Assembly: GCF_000165425.1 (NCBI RefSeq)
Contig: NW_001799630.1
Span: 3,734-67,733, forward strand
DNA: 64,000 nt
Reading direction: 5' to 3'
Source of the DNA: Paramecium tetraurelia
Taxonomy: Eukaryota > Ciliophora > Oligohymenophorea > Peniculida > Parameciidae
Shown: piece by piece, positions 47,860 to 59,651 of the stretch
How positions within the stretch are numbered: the stretch's first letter is position 1
How the letters are laid out: every line of letters starts with the position of its first letter
Made by a program: the position numbers and the translations under genes
Notes under the pieces: generated by a model
Databases searched by the model: none
What the model was told of the DNA's origin: nothing
The model's input: the letters and a program-made list of their open reading frames with translations, nothing else

Positions 47860-48654
47860 ATGCTTAATGAATTTATTCATTAATCGAGTTTCAACTGGCT
47901 AATCTTTAAAGCATAAGGATTTATTGATTGTTAGAAACAACTTTAATTTAATTTATATTTTTATGTTGAGTTTGCTAAAATAAAGTACATAAGAATTAGT
48001 AATAAAATCTTTACACCAAGAGATAGGGATAAATTCTAAAAAAATTTGACATTTATTAATTAGCTATGAAATAAATTAGATTACTTTAAAATATGCTTTA
48101 AAGAATAAGGAATAAGTAAAATAACCATAATCAGATATATTATTGAAAAGTACAAGGGTTGTATTATATTTGATAACTAATTTGCAACTATTTAGAGTCA
48201 TAAAACAACACCTAAGAAATTATTGGTTCAACACGCTCTTTCCGATGAACGATTAGTTTTTAATTCAATTCTTAAGTGACATCAGATTGAAGAGATAGAT
48301 AATGTTTAAAGAAAATAAAAAAGATAATTACTATCAGCAACTTTTCATGTAACAAGAGAAACGAATTGTTACAACAAATATTTGATATCTAGTCATAATC
48401 TTATTAAACTCAGTGCAGAAAAGAGTATTTAGTAAGACAAGATCTCGAGTTTAATGATAAAAATCTAAATAATTCCAAGTTAACATTAATTATCCAATCA
48501 ACCTAATAGAATTGTAAATGATTGCAATATATTTTATCAAAATCTATAGAATACTGCTGAGACAAAAACTTTTAGAAAGGCAAGAAATCTTTTCTTTAGA
48601 GATTCTAGCAAATTAAATCAATATCACTTGATAGGTGATTTGTTTCTTTTATGA
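47860..48654 (+). pseudogene. Possible gene relic with two in-frame TGA codons
   Basis: One frame of 264 codons from ATG 47860 to TGA 48652 reads like protein along its length (for example YIRISNKIFTPRDRDKFQ, TPKKLLVQHALSDERLVF and TFRKARNLFFRDSSK), but TGA interrupts it twice, after INQL and after NSILK. No nearby GT...AG pair removes either. It is either a decayed gene or a chance composition effect; TGA is rarer here than base composition predicts. No family is recognised. Confidence 0.35.
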
Positions 48655-48764
48655 CAATAAGCATGCTTAAATACAACAATCAAATAGTATTATAGTTCTG
48701 ATATATAAAATTGAAATATATATATTTCATATTAATTAATAAGATATTTTATTGGATTAAGACT

Positions 48765-50602
48765 ATGATCTGCTAGACCTGTAAAATCAACAACAATCGT
48801 TCCGTTATCTTTGACAATAATTGCCAATTCCATCGTTAACCATTATAATCTGTGTCCCTTAATTTATCAAAATAGACTTAGATGTATAAGGCATGTAAGA
48901 AATGCGAGGAGGAGAGAAAAAATGAAAAATTTTTTAGTTTTAATGAAATAAAGCAAAAATTGAATACCCATGAATCTCTAGAGCAATTAAATTAGATTGT
49001 GAAAATATCATAAAAAATACTCTAATAAGCAGAAGAGGAGAAGAATAAGCTAATTAGTTTGGCAGAAGAAATAGCAGAGACCGTTATGAATGGAATATAT
49101 CAATTTTTTCAATTTTAGGCTCCTAATAAAGCAGCAGCAGGTAGTGAATTTTCTGCTCAAGAATTATTTTCTGTAAAAAAAAATAATATTTCTATTAGTT
49201 GTTAACACCATCGACAATAAAGTCTTTGGAAGATTTAAAAAATAAATAAATTTCTATACAGATTGCAGATGATATGAGTGCTATGCTTTTAACCAAAGTA
49301 TTATTTATGGAAAGAGTGGGAGAATTTATAAAATAATATGAAACAAATTCATCAACAATACAAAATTAAATGAAGTAAGGAGTCCAGAATTTATAAAAAA
49401 CTAAAACTAAGATACAAAATTTAATCAAGATTTAACCGAATCTGTAAAACGAATAGATTTAGCCACAGCTATAATTCATGTAGAGTTAACAAGTTAGTTA
49501 AGTCATTTCAAATCAATAAAAGAGCTAAATCCCGAAAATTCAACAAGATAGCTAATTTATATATTAGTAGGGAATTTTATCAGATATTATTGATAATGAA
49601 TCAACAATAGAAAAGGTAATTTTATTCATAAGTAAAAGTTTAGGGGAAATAGAAAATAAATAACTTATGATGATGGTGATCCTCTCCAAGTCAAGGCAAT
49701 AATGAATATAAATAATGAGGAATTAGGTTTTGCAAGGAGGGATTGTATATGTATATTAGATAAGAGAAATAATTTGAAAGTAATTTAAAGATTAGGATAT
49801 GTTAGTGAGGAAATTATAACATTTGCTTGTTAATTTTAAGACATGGGAAAATAATATATAGCAGTTGGGTATCAATAATAATATAATTAGTATCGAATTA
49901 TAAGATGATTCTGGTAAGATCTAATTATTGAGTAAAAATGAATAGAAATGGTCTTAAATCAAAGTTGTAAAAGTTTAGCATTCAATTATAAAAATTATTC
50001 ATCCTTGCGAAAGTTATCTAATCACAATTTCTGAGTCGAAGGTATTTTTATTTTTATCAATTAGGAAATGGAAATGATTAATATTTAATAAGATAATTAA
50101 TAAATTGATCTGATTATTAAAGAAGAATCAAATATAAAAGACATTGCTTAGATAAATCCTTCTACTTTGATATATATAACTAGCAATTAAATACATTCAT
50201 TTAATTTTTAGAATAAAAGAAAATTGCATTAAATTGATGGAAATGAAGAGCATTAGTGTTTGGAAATAATGAATTCTGAAAACTTTATTGTTGGAAATTC
50301 AGAAGGGAAAGTGCTGATCTGTACTTTTTAAAATAAAATTCAAATTATCAATCAGATAAGTATTCATTAAAAGGATATCAGATATATAAGTAAAATTGAT
50401 TAAATGTAATAACATTACTTAATTAAGGCATTTTGTTACATCCTCTTATGATGGAAAACATATTATAGCGTCAAAAAATGGTAAACAAAAGAATATAATA
50501 AAAGATGGACCTAAAATCAACTTTTCTGAACCTTTGTTGTGGGTTAATGAATTAAGATGCTTAATTGCATCTTCTGGAGGTTAAATCTTTACGTATTATT
50601 GA
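48765..50602 (+). CDS. Zinc-binding, coiled-coil and WD-like repeat protein
   Basis: 573 residues in six exons; introns 49173-49198, 49616-49638, 49869-49890, 50042-50064 and 50406-50427 (22-26 nt; the second and last end in AAG). The N-terminus has paired Cys/His (MICQTCK, CQFH, CKKC) like a B-box or RING-related zinc site. A coiled coil follows (residues ~70-130), then Gln-rich sequence. The C-terminal ~270 residues show WD-type strands, with IAVGIELQDDSGKIQLLS, FIVGNSEGKVLICTFQN and the closing CLIASSGGQIFTYY. A TRIM-like ubiquitin ligase layout is possible but not shown. The five introns all restore frame. Confidence 0.65.
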
Positions 50603-50640
50603 TAAGATAAACGAAAAAATAATAAAACAAATATTAAATA

Positions 50641-52400
50641 TCATAAACAATTATCATTTTTATGGATATTAAGTTTAGATGTTTAGAATAGTTTTGAATT
50701 AATCGAGAAGTTTAGTTTATGTAAATGTTCTTGGTCTACGAAATTATTATCGTGTTCAAAGTTGTTTAGTTGATATTCATCTTCAAATTCGTATTGCTGG
50801 TTTTTTTGTTAAGGTAGAGTCTTAGATGGAAGACGAATGCCAAATTTATCAAATTAATTTTATTCTTTTTCATTGGATGCCCTTGAAAAAGAACTGATCT
50901 CTTATTATTTTAAATATTCTTGACTTTTTCGACTGATAGGAACACTTAATATTGATATTGTTCTGTTTTTGTTGCCAACATTTTAAGGAGTAGTTTATGT
51001 GTTTGCTTAACTAACATAATGAATTCCTTAATCCATTTCCATACTGGCATGCATATGCATATGTGTTTCACCTTTTGCATTGATATCGTGATATTGTTTT
51101 GATACAATTTATTTGGGTAATGATATTTAACAAAAAAAGGGCGTTTTAAAAAATGAATGATTTAAAGCTTCACTTATCGTTATTCTGTCCTTTGGGTATT
51201 TCTTTGTCATTTAACAAATCAAATTCTCTACTAAATTCATACTCTCAAATGTTACATACACGGTTTTGGATATTTGGATGAGGGTATTTCGAAATAAGCT
51301 TCTGTGTTTTTCTTGATAGTTTATTTTAAATCATTTTATTTAAATGGATTATATCCATATAATACAACAAACAAAGTTATCCCCACACTAAAAATATCGC
51401 ATTGTTAATTATAAGGCTTCTTAGATTCTTCATATTTCAATACTTCAGGTGCAGAATATCTTATAGTTATTTAGAAATCATACCCTGGACTCCCACATTG
51501 AGGAAATGGAATTTGTTTTTACCAAGTAAAAGCTGCTAACCCAAAATCAATTATCACTGGTCTCTGTATATCATTTCCATTCAGTAAAATATTCTATGGT
51601 TTTATATCTCTATGCATCACTTTTTATAAATGAATCTACTCTATCGCACTTAGAATGTTGATTAACATTATTCTTAAATCTTCTTATGAATATACTTTCT
51701 TTGACGATTGTTAAGACACTAACTCCGGTCCATCAATATATTCAGTTAATAAATAAATATTTGATTAATTTTCATAGACCCTATACAATTTTAAGATATT
51801 TGGATGATTAAACATGCGCAAAGCTTAGATTTCATTTAATAATTATTCTTCATAATTCTTATTTTTGTTAATTTATTTTATTGTTTGCTTCTTGATGATC
51901 TTTACAGCATAAGTCTCCCCTTCTTTGTTCTAGCATTGATGAACCTAAAATTAAATATATAGGTTTACTGTTGAGAAGCTTCCCTAACCTATCTATGCTC
52001 CTAATTTATATGTTTTATCAAAATCACTCAGAATACAACAATTAGATAATGCTTCAACCCATATATTATATTGTTAGATATCATCTGTATATAGATGTAT
52101 TTAATAACCATTATTTATCAATGATATTTCCAATCCTTATTCAAACTGATGAAATTAACAATACACTGTGTCTAACTACACAAATCCCTTTATCTGATTC
52201 CCCTTTCCAACATCAGAATATAATAAAAATTGTTTGACCAAAAAGTAAGTTCTGACACATCTTTATTTAAAAGTCTTTCCGACTTTTGTAAAGTTTCCCA
52301 TTAACACCTAAACATTTTAAAAATCCTCTTATTCAAATGTAGGAATATCAGTTTTGTTCCAAAACTCTTAATTCTCCACATGCCCCTTACTAAATATCAT
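50641..52400 (-). CDS. PH-domain serine/threonine kinase (CAMK/AGC-like)
   Basis: 560 residues; introns 51945-51968, 51460-51483 (AAG acceptor) and 51231-51259. The N-terminal PH domain reads GNFTKVGKTFKQRCVRTYFL, FVQLDTVYCQFHQFEQGLEI and HLYTDDIQQYNIWVEAL, the last with the diagnostic Trp of the C-terminal helix. The kinase domain follows directly: GAQIGQGSFSTVHQC, AVKIIKKQ, HRDIKPQNILL, IIDFGLAAF, CGSPGYSAPEVL and CDIFSVGITLFVVLYG, all catalytic residues present. The tail is Gln/Ser-rich with a HMHMH repeat. The PH domain implies recruitment to phosphoinositide membranes. It converges on the preceding gene across 38 bp. Confidence 0.85.
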
Positions 52401-53772
52401 ATTTATTATTAAAAATTAACAAATTGAATAAAATAGCTACAATTCATTTTCTAATGTTGATACCTTTTAAATTGTCTCACAATCTAAACCGCCATTATGT
52501 GTCCAACACCACACTCCTACTTCAAAATTTCAATTAAATAACTTTTTATATTCAGACTAGTTTAAAATTAAGCAAATCTCTCTAATTATCAACAATATTT
52601 GTACAGAATTAATTAAAACCTTTTCATATAAATTACAAGTTAAGAGATTAACAATAACTAATGATTCAAGTTATGTTAAAACATAGTCTAAAATATTATG
52701 CTCAAATAGTTTATAATACTCAGAGATCTCCAGACCACTTATTTTAATTTAAATCAATTTAAATGTATATTTATAAGTCAAGACCAAAATTACTTTTAAG
52801 AAATAAAATATTTTTCAAAGAAATTATATCTTTTTAATATGTAAATTTCAAAATAATATTATCAAGGTAATCAAAAGTAACATAAAATTTTGATCTACTT
52901 TAGATAAATTACTATGAAACTAATCATAGATTTTATTTAAAAGATTTCATTTATCATTGATTATAATATAATATTCCATATATATTTGATACTCCTATCT
53001 TATAATTAATCTATTCTTTACGGATCAAACTCATTCTGCTAATATATTAAAAATTTCTTCAAAAAGTCTCCTCTTAAAAGAAGTAATTTTTGATCGCTCT
53101 TTTAATATTAATTTAGAATTATGTTTTTGATTATTAAAGACTAATGTTTAATTGATAAAATAGAATGATAATTATAATAGTTATTTTCAATCATATTCTG
53201 TTTTGAATTTTACTATATCTGCATTTTGAAATCTTACTTTTATAGCTTTATGTGTTTTCTCATTGTCTAATTGTATTTAAAACAATATTTACATTCTTTT
53301 TTGAATTTTTTCACAGATTCTTCAGTACCAAATGCTAAATATGGAGAGTTTTATGATTTCAATGGACTTTGAGCTATTCATATTTTTAAATGAATACATT
53401 ACAAAAAGAATCTGTATTTTTTTTTGATTCAACTAGATTTTTTATTTACCTCTCAAAATTTTGGATTTACTTTTGGATTTAATTTTAACACTCAAGTTCA
53501 ATTTGTTTTTTTTGATATTTATAGTCTTAATAATAATATGTAGATACCTTATCTTATTTTTAATTGCTTTTACTTTTTCAATTCTTCTAAAAATAATATC
53601 CTATCATGGAGATTCTACTTTAAACATTCTTACAAAATATCAGTCTAACATTATTTTTGAATCTTTATATTTTTCATATTATGATCCAATAATTCTTTTT
53701 ATGATAATTTCTGGGTCGAGCAGCTGTTATTTGTTTTATTTTTGAGAATACTCTTATTTTTTCTTTCACTCT
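52401..53772. other. AT-rich region with no confident gene
   Basis: 1.37 kb of very low GC with many chance frames. A Cys-x2-Cys...His stretch (ECKYCFKYNQ, then TMRKHIKL) on the minus strand near 53,240-53,340 could be a zinc-finger relic, and a frame near 53,461-53,745 on the plus strand is only hydrophobic AT-rich noise. I cannot assign a gene. Confidence 0.4.
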
Positions 53773-54158
53773 ATGATTTATTCTCCTTTTATATTTTCTA
53801 ACTAGGAATATCATTTATAACAAAATAATCAGAGCTCTTCATACTTTATTGCGGGAAATTAATAAAGTTATATTTATGTTCCTATAAAGAATAGGTTGAC
53901 TTATCATTTGTAAGATTAGTTGAATCATCTAGCTTAGATCTGGTGAGACTTCCTTTTCTGTATTTACAAGAGAGTACTGATTGCAATTAGGAAATGCGAT
54001 TTTTTAAGTTTTGTAAATTTTTAAGGTTTAAATTATTTGTTGACAGTGAATATCTTGAAGATGAGTATTCAATATCACTATAAAGTCCTAATTATTATTT
54101 TCTTGAAAGGCCAATCTAATAGGAATTGAGATCACAATTCTGCATAAATTTGGAATGA
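53773..54158 (+). CDS. Small unknown protein
   Basis: 120 residues with one standard 23-nt intron at 53910-53932 (GTAAGA...CATCTAG). Polar N-terminal half, then a basic, aromatic-rich segment (QEMRFFKFCKFLRFKLFVD) followed by an acidic patch (SEYLEDEYS). The ATG could lie further upstream. No domain is recognised. The intron and even length are the main support. Confidence 0.5.
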
Positions 54159-54292
54159 GAACTTTGTGATTAATTTATATAAAAGAAGATAAATGATATT
54201 TTGATTCAATTATATCAAACTCAATAGAGAAGTGAGCACAAATTATAGATTAAAAATAAATTATGTTATTTTGCAAAGATAAATTAGAAAAA

Positions 54293-54827
54293 TCAGAACA
54301 GATAATGAAGTTTCTTATCAACATCTTAGAGTTTAGGTAATTTTCGCAATCTATTACCATATTCTCTTTATTTTTCATAATGGACATCAAGATTCTTCTT
54401 TGAGATATTTGGTTTGAGGGTTTGTAATTTTTTGATCAAATTCATATTTTCCAAGGAACTATTAAAAGTGTTGTTGGGACTTTTAAGATCTGTTTGGGAG
54501 ATGCCTCTATATCGATTAAGATTGACATAAGGATTGTCTCTTAACTTGATTCTTTCGATTTTGTCATCCAATAACTTATACATTTAAGTAAAGACATACT
54601 TTTTGTAATTTATCTTATGCATTTTGCTATTGTTATTTATTAAATTTGGATGTGTGTTGAAGCATTTAAAATCGAGAATTAGTGGCACTTTTATTTTATT
54701 CAATTGTTTTGTAGATGTTCATTTTATCCTTATCAATCTCTTCCATTCTTTTAAAGTGGTTGTAATACTCTTCCAGTTGATAAGATTCGATTGTAGGATT
54801 ATGGATTATAAAGCGATTAGCTTTCAT
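54293..54827 (-). CDS. CFAP97 (hemingway)-like ciliary protein
   Basis: 169 residues; one 25-nt intron at 54575-54599 with an AAG acceptor. Residues ~95-160 match the CFAP97-type motif: SPNNTFNSSLENMNLIKKLQ, SKKNLDVHYEKQREYGNRLR, KLPKL, where ENxxLxKxL and the following ExxYxxRLRKLP spacing are diagnostic. The N-terminal part is helical (EYYNHFKRMEEIDKDKMNIY) and charged. Hemingway-family proteins act in axoneme assembly. Motif match is good but short. Confidence 0.5.
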
Positions 54828-54903
54828 CTTTTCGAGTTACTTAATTAATTAAGTTTATTGATAAAATTAATGAACTTATTGTATGTATTTTATATTGGTT
54901 TAC

Positions 54904-55633
54904 TCAAGCCAATTTGAAGTCCTCAATGTGAACTGGAGTCATTGGTACATATTTATAAGATGGATCAGCATATTTAGTTTTCTTCACATGTTCAGGTTGT
55001 ATTGATCTTTCTTTGATGATTTTGGCATGTTATTTATGATACTAATTATTTGAATAAAATAATGATTTTTACTCTTTTCATCATTTCTGCTGTATAAATT
55101 GAGCTAATTTCTGTATAATGTGCAGATAATCTTTGATTCAATGTATTCAATGGGAAATGTAAAGCATTTGTAGCTTTCTTCATCACATAATCCAAATTAT
55201 CAGGACTAAGAATATCATTATGATCAATTACTAGTATGATCTGTTCTCAGAGGAATAGTACACTAATCTGAATAGACCTCCTAATACAGCCAAAGGACCC
55301 AAGAACACTGCTGCTCTCATTGGTCTCAACATGTGATATCCTTGATGAGTTAATCCTCTAAATCATATATTCATATTTCTACTTCAATACTGAATACTTA
55401 TGACCCATGAAGGCTGTGGCAAATAGTACTCTTCTGTTGAAATAAATGAACATTTAATTTGTTGGATGATAGCCAAATTCTCTTGGTCCAATAAGGAAAA
55501 ATCTACCGATCTTTCCCAAAAGCCCTTCATATTTTAGTGTATATTAGCTACCTGATCGTTTAGCCAATTTCTCATTGATAACAACTGAGACTGGTTATAA
55601 AAACTTTAACCATGCCTATTGAATAGGATTCAT
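54904..55633 (-). CDS. Probable mitochondrial membrane protein, ciliate-specific
   Basis: 216 residues; introns 55358-55382 (25 nt), 55241-55263 (23 nt, CAG acceptor) and 55042-55072 (31 nt). Basic amphipathic N-terminus, then GKIGRFFLIGPREFGYHPTN, a hydrophobic hairpin (AAVFLGPLAVLGGLFRLIIL) and a long helical C-terminus ending MTPVHIEDFKLA. The pattern is like divergent subunits of ciliate respiratory or ATP synthase complexes, but I cannot name one. All three introns are needed for an even length. Confidence 0.5.
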
Positions 55634-56086
55634 CTTAATTAAATAAATATTATAAGAAACTTAAATAAAAATTACCAATCAAGCATTCACAAAATAGTAT
55701 TGAAATCATTTCATAGATCTTCTATTTATTGAAACATATTACTAGAAACCTAAATAATAAGATACTTTGTATTAACTCTAGTTAAGACGTTTTTAACCAA
55801 CCAAATGAAATTAGATTTATTTGAGTATTATTATGTTTTAGTTATCTAATTTGTAAGAAAAAAATATAATAAACAAATAGCATTAATCCATGATATCATT
55901 TTCAAAAAATACAATAAAAATTAATGTAGATTAAATATAACTATAATAATTAAAACAAAGATTTTAGATTCTCTATCATCAACATATATTTACTTTATTA
56001 ATAGTATAAGATTTAATACTGATTCTCTTGAAATTCAGAATATCAAATATTTATAAAAATGGGTATTTTAAATAATTTTAATAATA
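55634..56086. other. AT-rich divergent spacer
   Basis: 453 bp between divergent starts, no motif recognised. Confidence 0.5.
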
Positions 56087-59067
56087 ATGTCTGAATATCA
56101 TGATGAGTTTTAAGAGGACCAATAAAAATTGAATGCTTTGAACCTATCTTGGACATTGGGATTTAATTACAAAATGGTAAATGGAGTTCACAACCTCACT
56201 AATGATTCTCGTAAAGTATGATCTATCTTGATTTAGGAAATATTCTATGCGACAGCACACACAGGAGTCATATTTGATTATGGGAATAATTAATAGAGAT
56301 TATTATAAGGACATGTATTATATTATATGATTTGTAGTGTAACAAAATTTCATGCACGGCATATTGCAAAGAATTGGACATAATTGTAACTGCTGATGCA
56401 GGGCCTGACAGTATGTTAGTCATATGGGATGCAAAGACAGGAGTACCAAGAAGAACGATATTTGAGCCACATGCTAATGGTGTTTAAGCAGTGGATATTA
56501 GTGAGAATGGCCAATATTTGGTAACATTGTCAAAGGAAGAACCCGATAAAATACAATCTATATCGTTTTGGGACTGGTAATCTCAAGATCCTCGTCTCAG
56601 AACAACAGTCTTAGATGATAAATTAAAGGATTATCAATACTATGTTACAATCAATAATAATGCTGAGCAAAAGCAAAATTAGCAATAGATATTTGAATTT
56701 GCTACGACAGGCAAAAAGAGAGTAGTTTTTTGGAGTTGGGAATATGGAGCAGCAGGATTCGAGTATTACAGTCCTGAAGTTTAAAAGAATAAGGTGTTGA
56801 CCTAGACAGTCTTTATTCCTAAGAATAAGAATGTAGTAACAGGAACATTGGATGGATACATAATAGTTTGGGATGTATCTCTTATTATTGAAGAATATGG
56901 ATAACCAGATGAGAGGAGAGTTATTAAGATAGTGAATCTAATGAATGTGGCTAATAAATCTGAGACATAATAGAAGAAAGGAAATGCTTAGATTTTATTA
57001 TTAAGAGTCTAAGGAAGGTATTTAGTAGTTGGAGCATCTAATGGATCTATAAGATTTTATGATTTCAAATTCAGAATTAGAGCATGGTTTGAAGATGTTG
57101 TGATTGGATAGAATGGTCTAAATATTTAATGCATAGGATCGATTACTAATTTATCATTTGCAAATGAGAGTGTGTTCTAAGAAGATTTTGAAACAGAATC
57201 AGATGAAGAGAAAGACAAGGATGAGTAATCCTAGAAGAAGTCAAAACCATTTCTATGTTAAGATTTTATAGTTGTAGATGATAGGGCTAATGTGATATTA
57301 TTAAAGTCATCTTAATTTTAAGAAATAGAAAAAGAAAAGAAGAAAGGAACAGTCATCATGTCATCAATTGTGTCACCTATTATCTCCATATCTGTTAGAC
57401 CTAATGTTCCTGTTGTTGCGTTTAGTTGTGAAGATAACAAAATTTATGAATGGAATTTCTATGAAAAACACAATAAACTGAAAGAAATTAAAGAGAAGGG
57501 AAGTGAATTACAAATATAAAGTACATTTATAGAATACAGTCCTGATGGTAATTATTTAGCTGTCTGTTCAAAAAATGGAATAGTTCATATGTATGATTGC
57601 AGAGAAGAAAAATGGCTTAAAAATCTATTGGTTTCAGAAACTGACAAAACTAAACCAAAAATAACCTATTTAACTTTTAGTATTGATTCAAAATATTTTG
57701 CTACGATTGATGAATCTTATGCAGTCAGTGTTTTTAATTTTTGATTTCGATCCTAATAGTCAATTGAAATAATAAAAAGAATGGATATTTGCTGGTAAAT
57801 ATAGAGTACATCATGGACCAATCAAATCAGTTGCCTTTGGTGAAACACTTGATGAGAAGAACTAAGTTTAATTAAAGGTGTTCACCATAGGAGAAGATAT
57901 GAAGTTGGCAGTCTACGATGTTTTAGATCCAACTCAAGATCCATATAATAGAGTTAAATTAAGAAGTGTAGTAACTATTGAATAGGAATGTTTGCCATCA
58001 GCATGTATCTGGTATCCAATCAATCTATAAAGAGAAGATGTCTTATTAACAACAAATAGTGAATTCAAATTAAAATTATGGACTGTATTAAAAGATCTTC
58101 GTATTATCTGTAAAAAGACCTGTTTAGGTCCCACATTTGGTGGACATATCAAGAGATTATTATTACTTAATCCAAGCGATATGAAAAATGAATACTAAGA
58201 TAAATATTTGGCATACTCCACAGGTGAGAAGGTGGTTGGTATAATTAAATTGCCTTTGGATGGTAATCCTAATAAAACTATGGGTTTGATTGCACATCCT
58301 GAAAAGATTGTTGATTTATCATCAACTTAAGATGGTAAATTATTTTTTACTTCTGGTGGTGATGACTTTGCAATTAATATTTGGAGTGTAGATTTTGCTG
58401 CTTTAGAAGATAATTTTTAAACACAAGAAACAGAATATGAAATATTTTCAAATTTATTAGACGGAGGACCTGAAGGACAGACCTTAAGAGATTTGAAAGA
58501 CTTCTTTTATTATAGTCAGATCAGATCAAAGGATGAACATACTACTAAGGCTAGAAAATTAGATGGTCTAGTACCATTGACTGCTATTGCTGATATGATG
58601 AGATCTATGGGATACTTCCCAACAAATTAAGAAATTGAAAATATGATAAATGAGATCAAGTTTTCAAAATATCTTGAAACAGGTGAACAAATTTCAGAAT
58701 TGGAAATTAATACATTTCTTAAATTGTATGTTAATCATAAACCTGTTAATGGAGTCACTAAAGGTTAAATATATGATGCATTAAAGACACTTGCTACTGA
58801 CACTGGAGTGATACCTTGGGATTAATTTACTGAGTTATTGAAAACAAAGGGTGAAAAATTAGATGAACAAGAAATTGAATGTAATATAAATATTCTATTA
58901 TAGATTATTTGGAATCATTGTTGCCAAACAAAAATTATCCATAGCAATTAAATTTGAATAATCTTTGTGATGAATTGCTAGGTTTTGAAGATATGGATGG
59001 TACTTAAGAATAATAGGAGTAATAAGAAGAAGTTTAAGATGTTGGTTCTGAAGATGAATAGTAGTGA
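56087..59067 (+). CDS. CFAP251: CFAP251 (WDR66), ciliary calmodulin- and spoke-associated complex protein
   Basis: About 970 residues; introns 56216-56236 (21 nt), 56315-56337 (23 nt) and 58881-58903 (23 nt). WD repeats fill residues ~15-720: EIFYATAHTGVIFDYG, LLQGHCNKISCTAYCKELDI, VIWDAKTGVPRRTIFEPHAN, TGTLDGYIIVWDVS, STFIEYSPDGNYLAVCSKNG and FFTSGGDDFAINIWSVD. The C-terminal part has EF-hand-like helices (LKDFFYYSQIRSKDEH, TELLKTKGEKLDEQEIE) and an acidic Gln-rich tail. CFAP251 anchors radial spoke 3. After 537 codons the reading frame meets TGA at 57742; deleting one T of a TTTTT run (57738-57742) restores VFNFDFDPNSQL and the rest. Confidence 0.85.
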
Positions 59068-59651
59068 AATTATATTTATTTTTATTCTAAATTTAAAATT
59101 AAATTAATGTGTTTCTATTTAACTTATATACATAAATAAAATAATGTATTTTTCAATAAAGTAATTCAAATATTTAATTATTATTCTCAAAAAGTATATT
59201 TAATAGGGTTATTATAAATTATAAATCCAAATAAATTCATTTCTTTTATTATACACACAAATTTGGATTCTTAAATGTATGTACATCTAATACGTTTATT
59301 GTATGAATTTATTGATTTAATTTCATACTCTATGGATAAAATTAGATGACAAAAAAAAAGAAAAAATAAACCAAGTTCTTTGAGTTTTTGTGGCTAAATG
59401 AGAATATAATCAAACCATCATCATTTTATGTTTTGTGTAGAGGTATTCTTTGACAATTTATTAATAATAACAATGTTTCAAATATGTTGATAGCCTATTG
59501 AGATTGAGGATAAAGATCATGATTGGAATATGAAAGTAATCATGGAGATGGAAATAGTACAAGATTTTAATAATAAAAAGTTTGCCAATACAAGCAATTA
59601 ATTAGAAATAATGATTGTTAATTATTATATTTTTCAAATTCAAATTTTTCA
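59068..59651. other. AT-rich intergenic DNA
   Basis: 584 bp with A/T runs, including AAAAAAAAAGAAAAAATAAA near 59,352. No gene is recognised. Confidence 0.5.

Noticed and set aside
51040-51062. The repeated CATGCATATGCATATG as a regulatory repeat
   Set aside because: It lies inside the PH-kinase coding sequence and encodes its His-Met repeat.
53461-53745. A 94-codon hydrophobic plus-strand frame
   Set aside because: It begins at TTG, consists of AT-rich Phe/Ile/Leu codons, and has no intron or domain support; other frames here are equally open.
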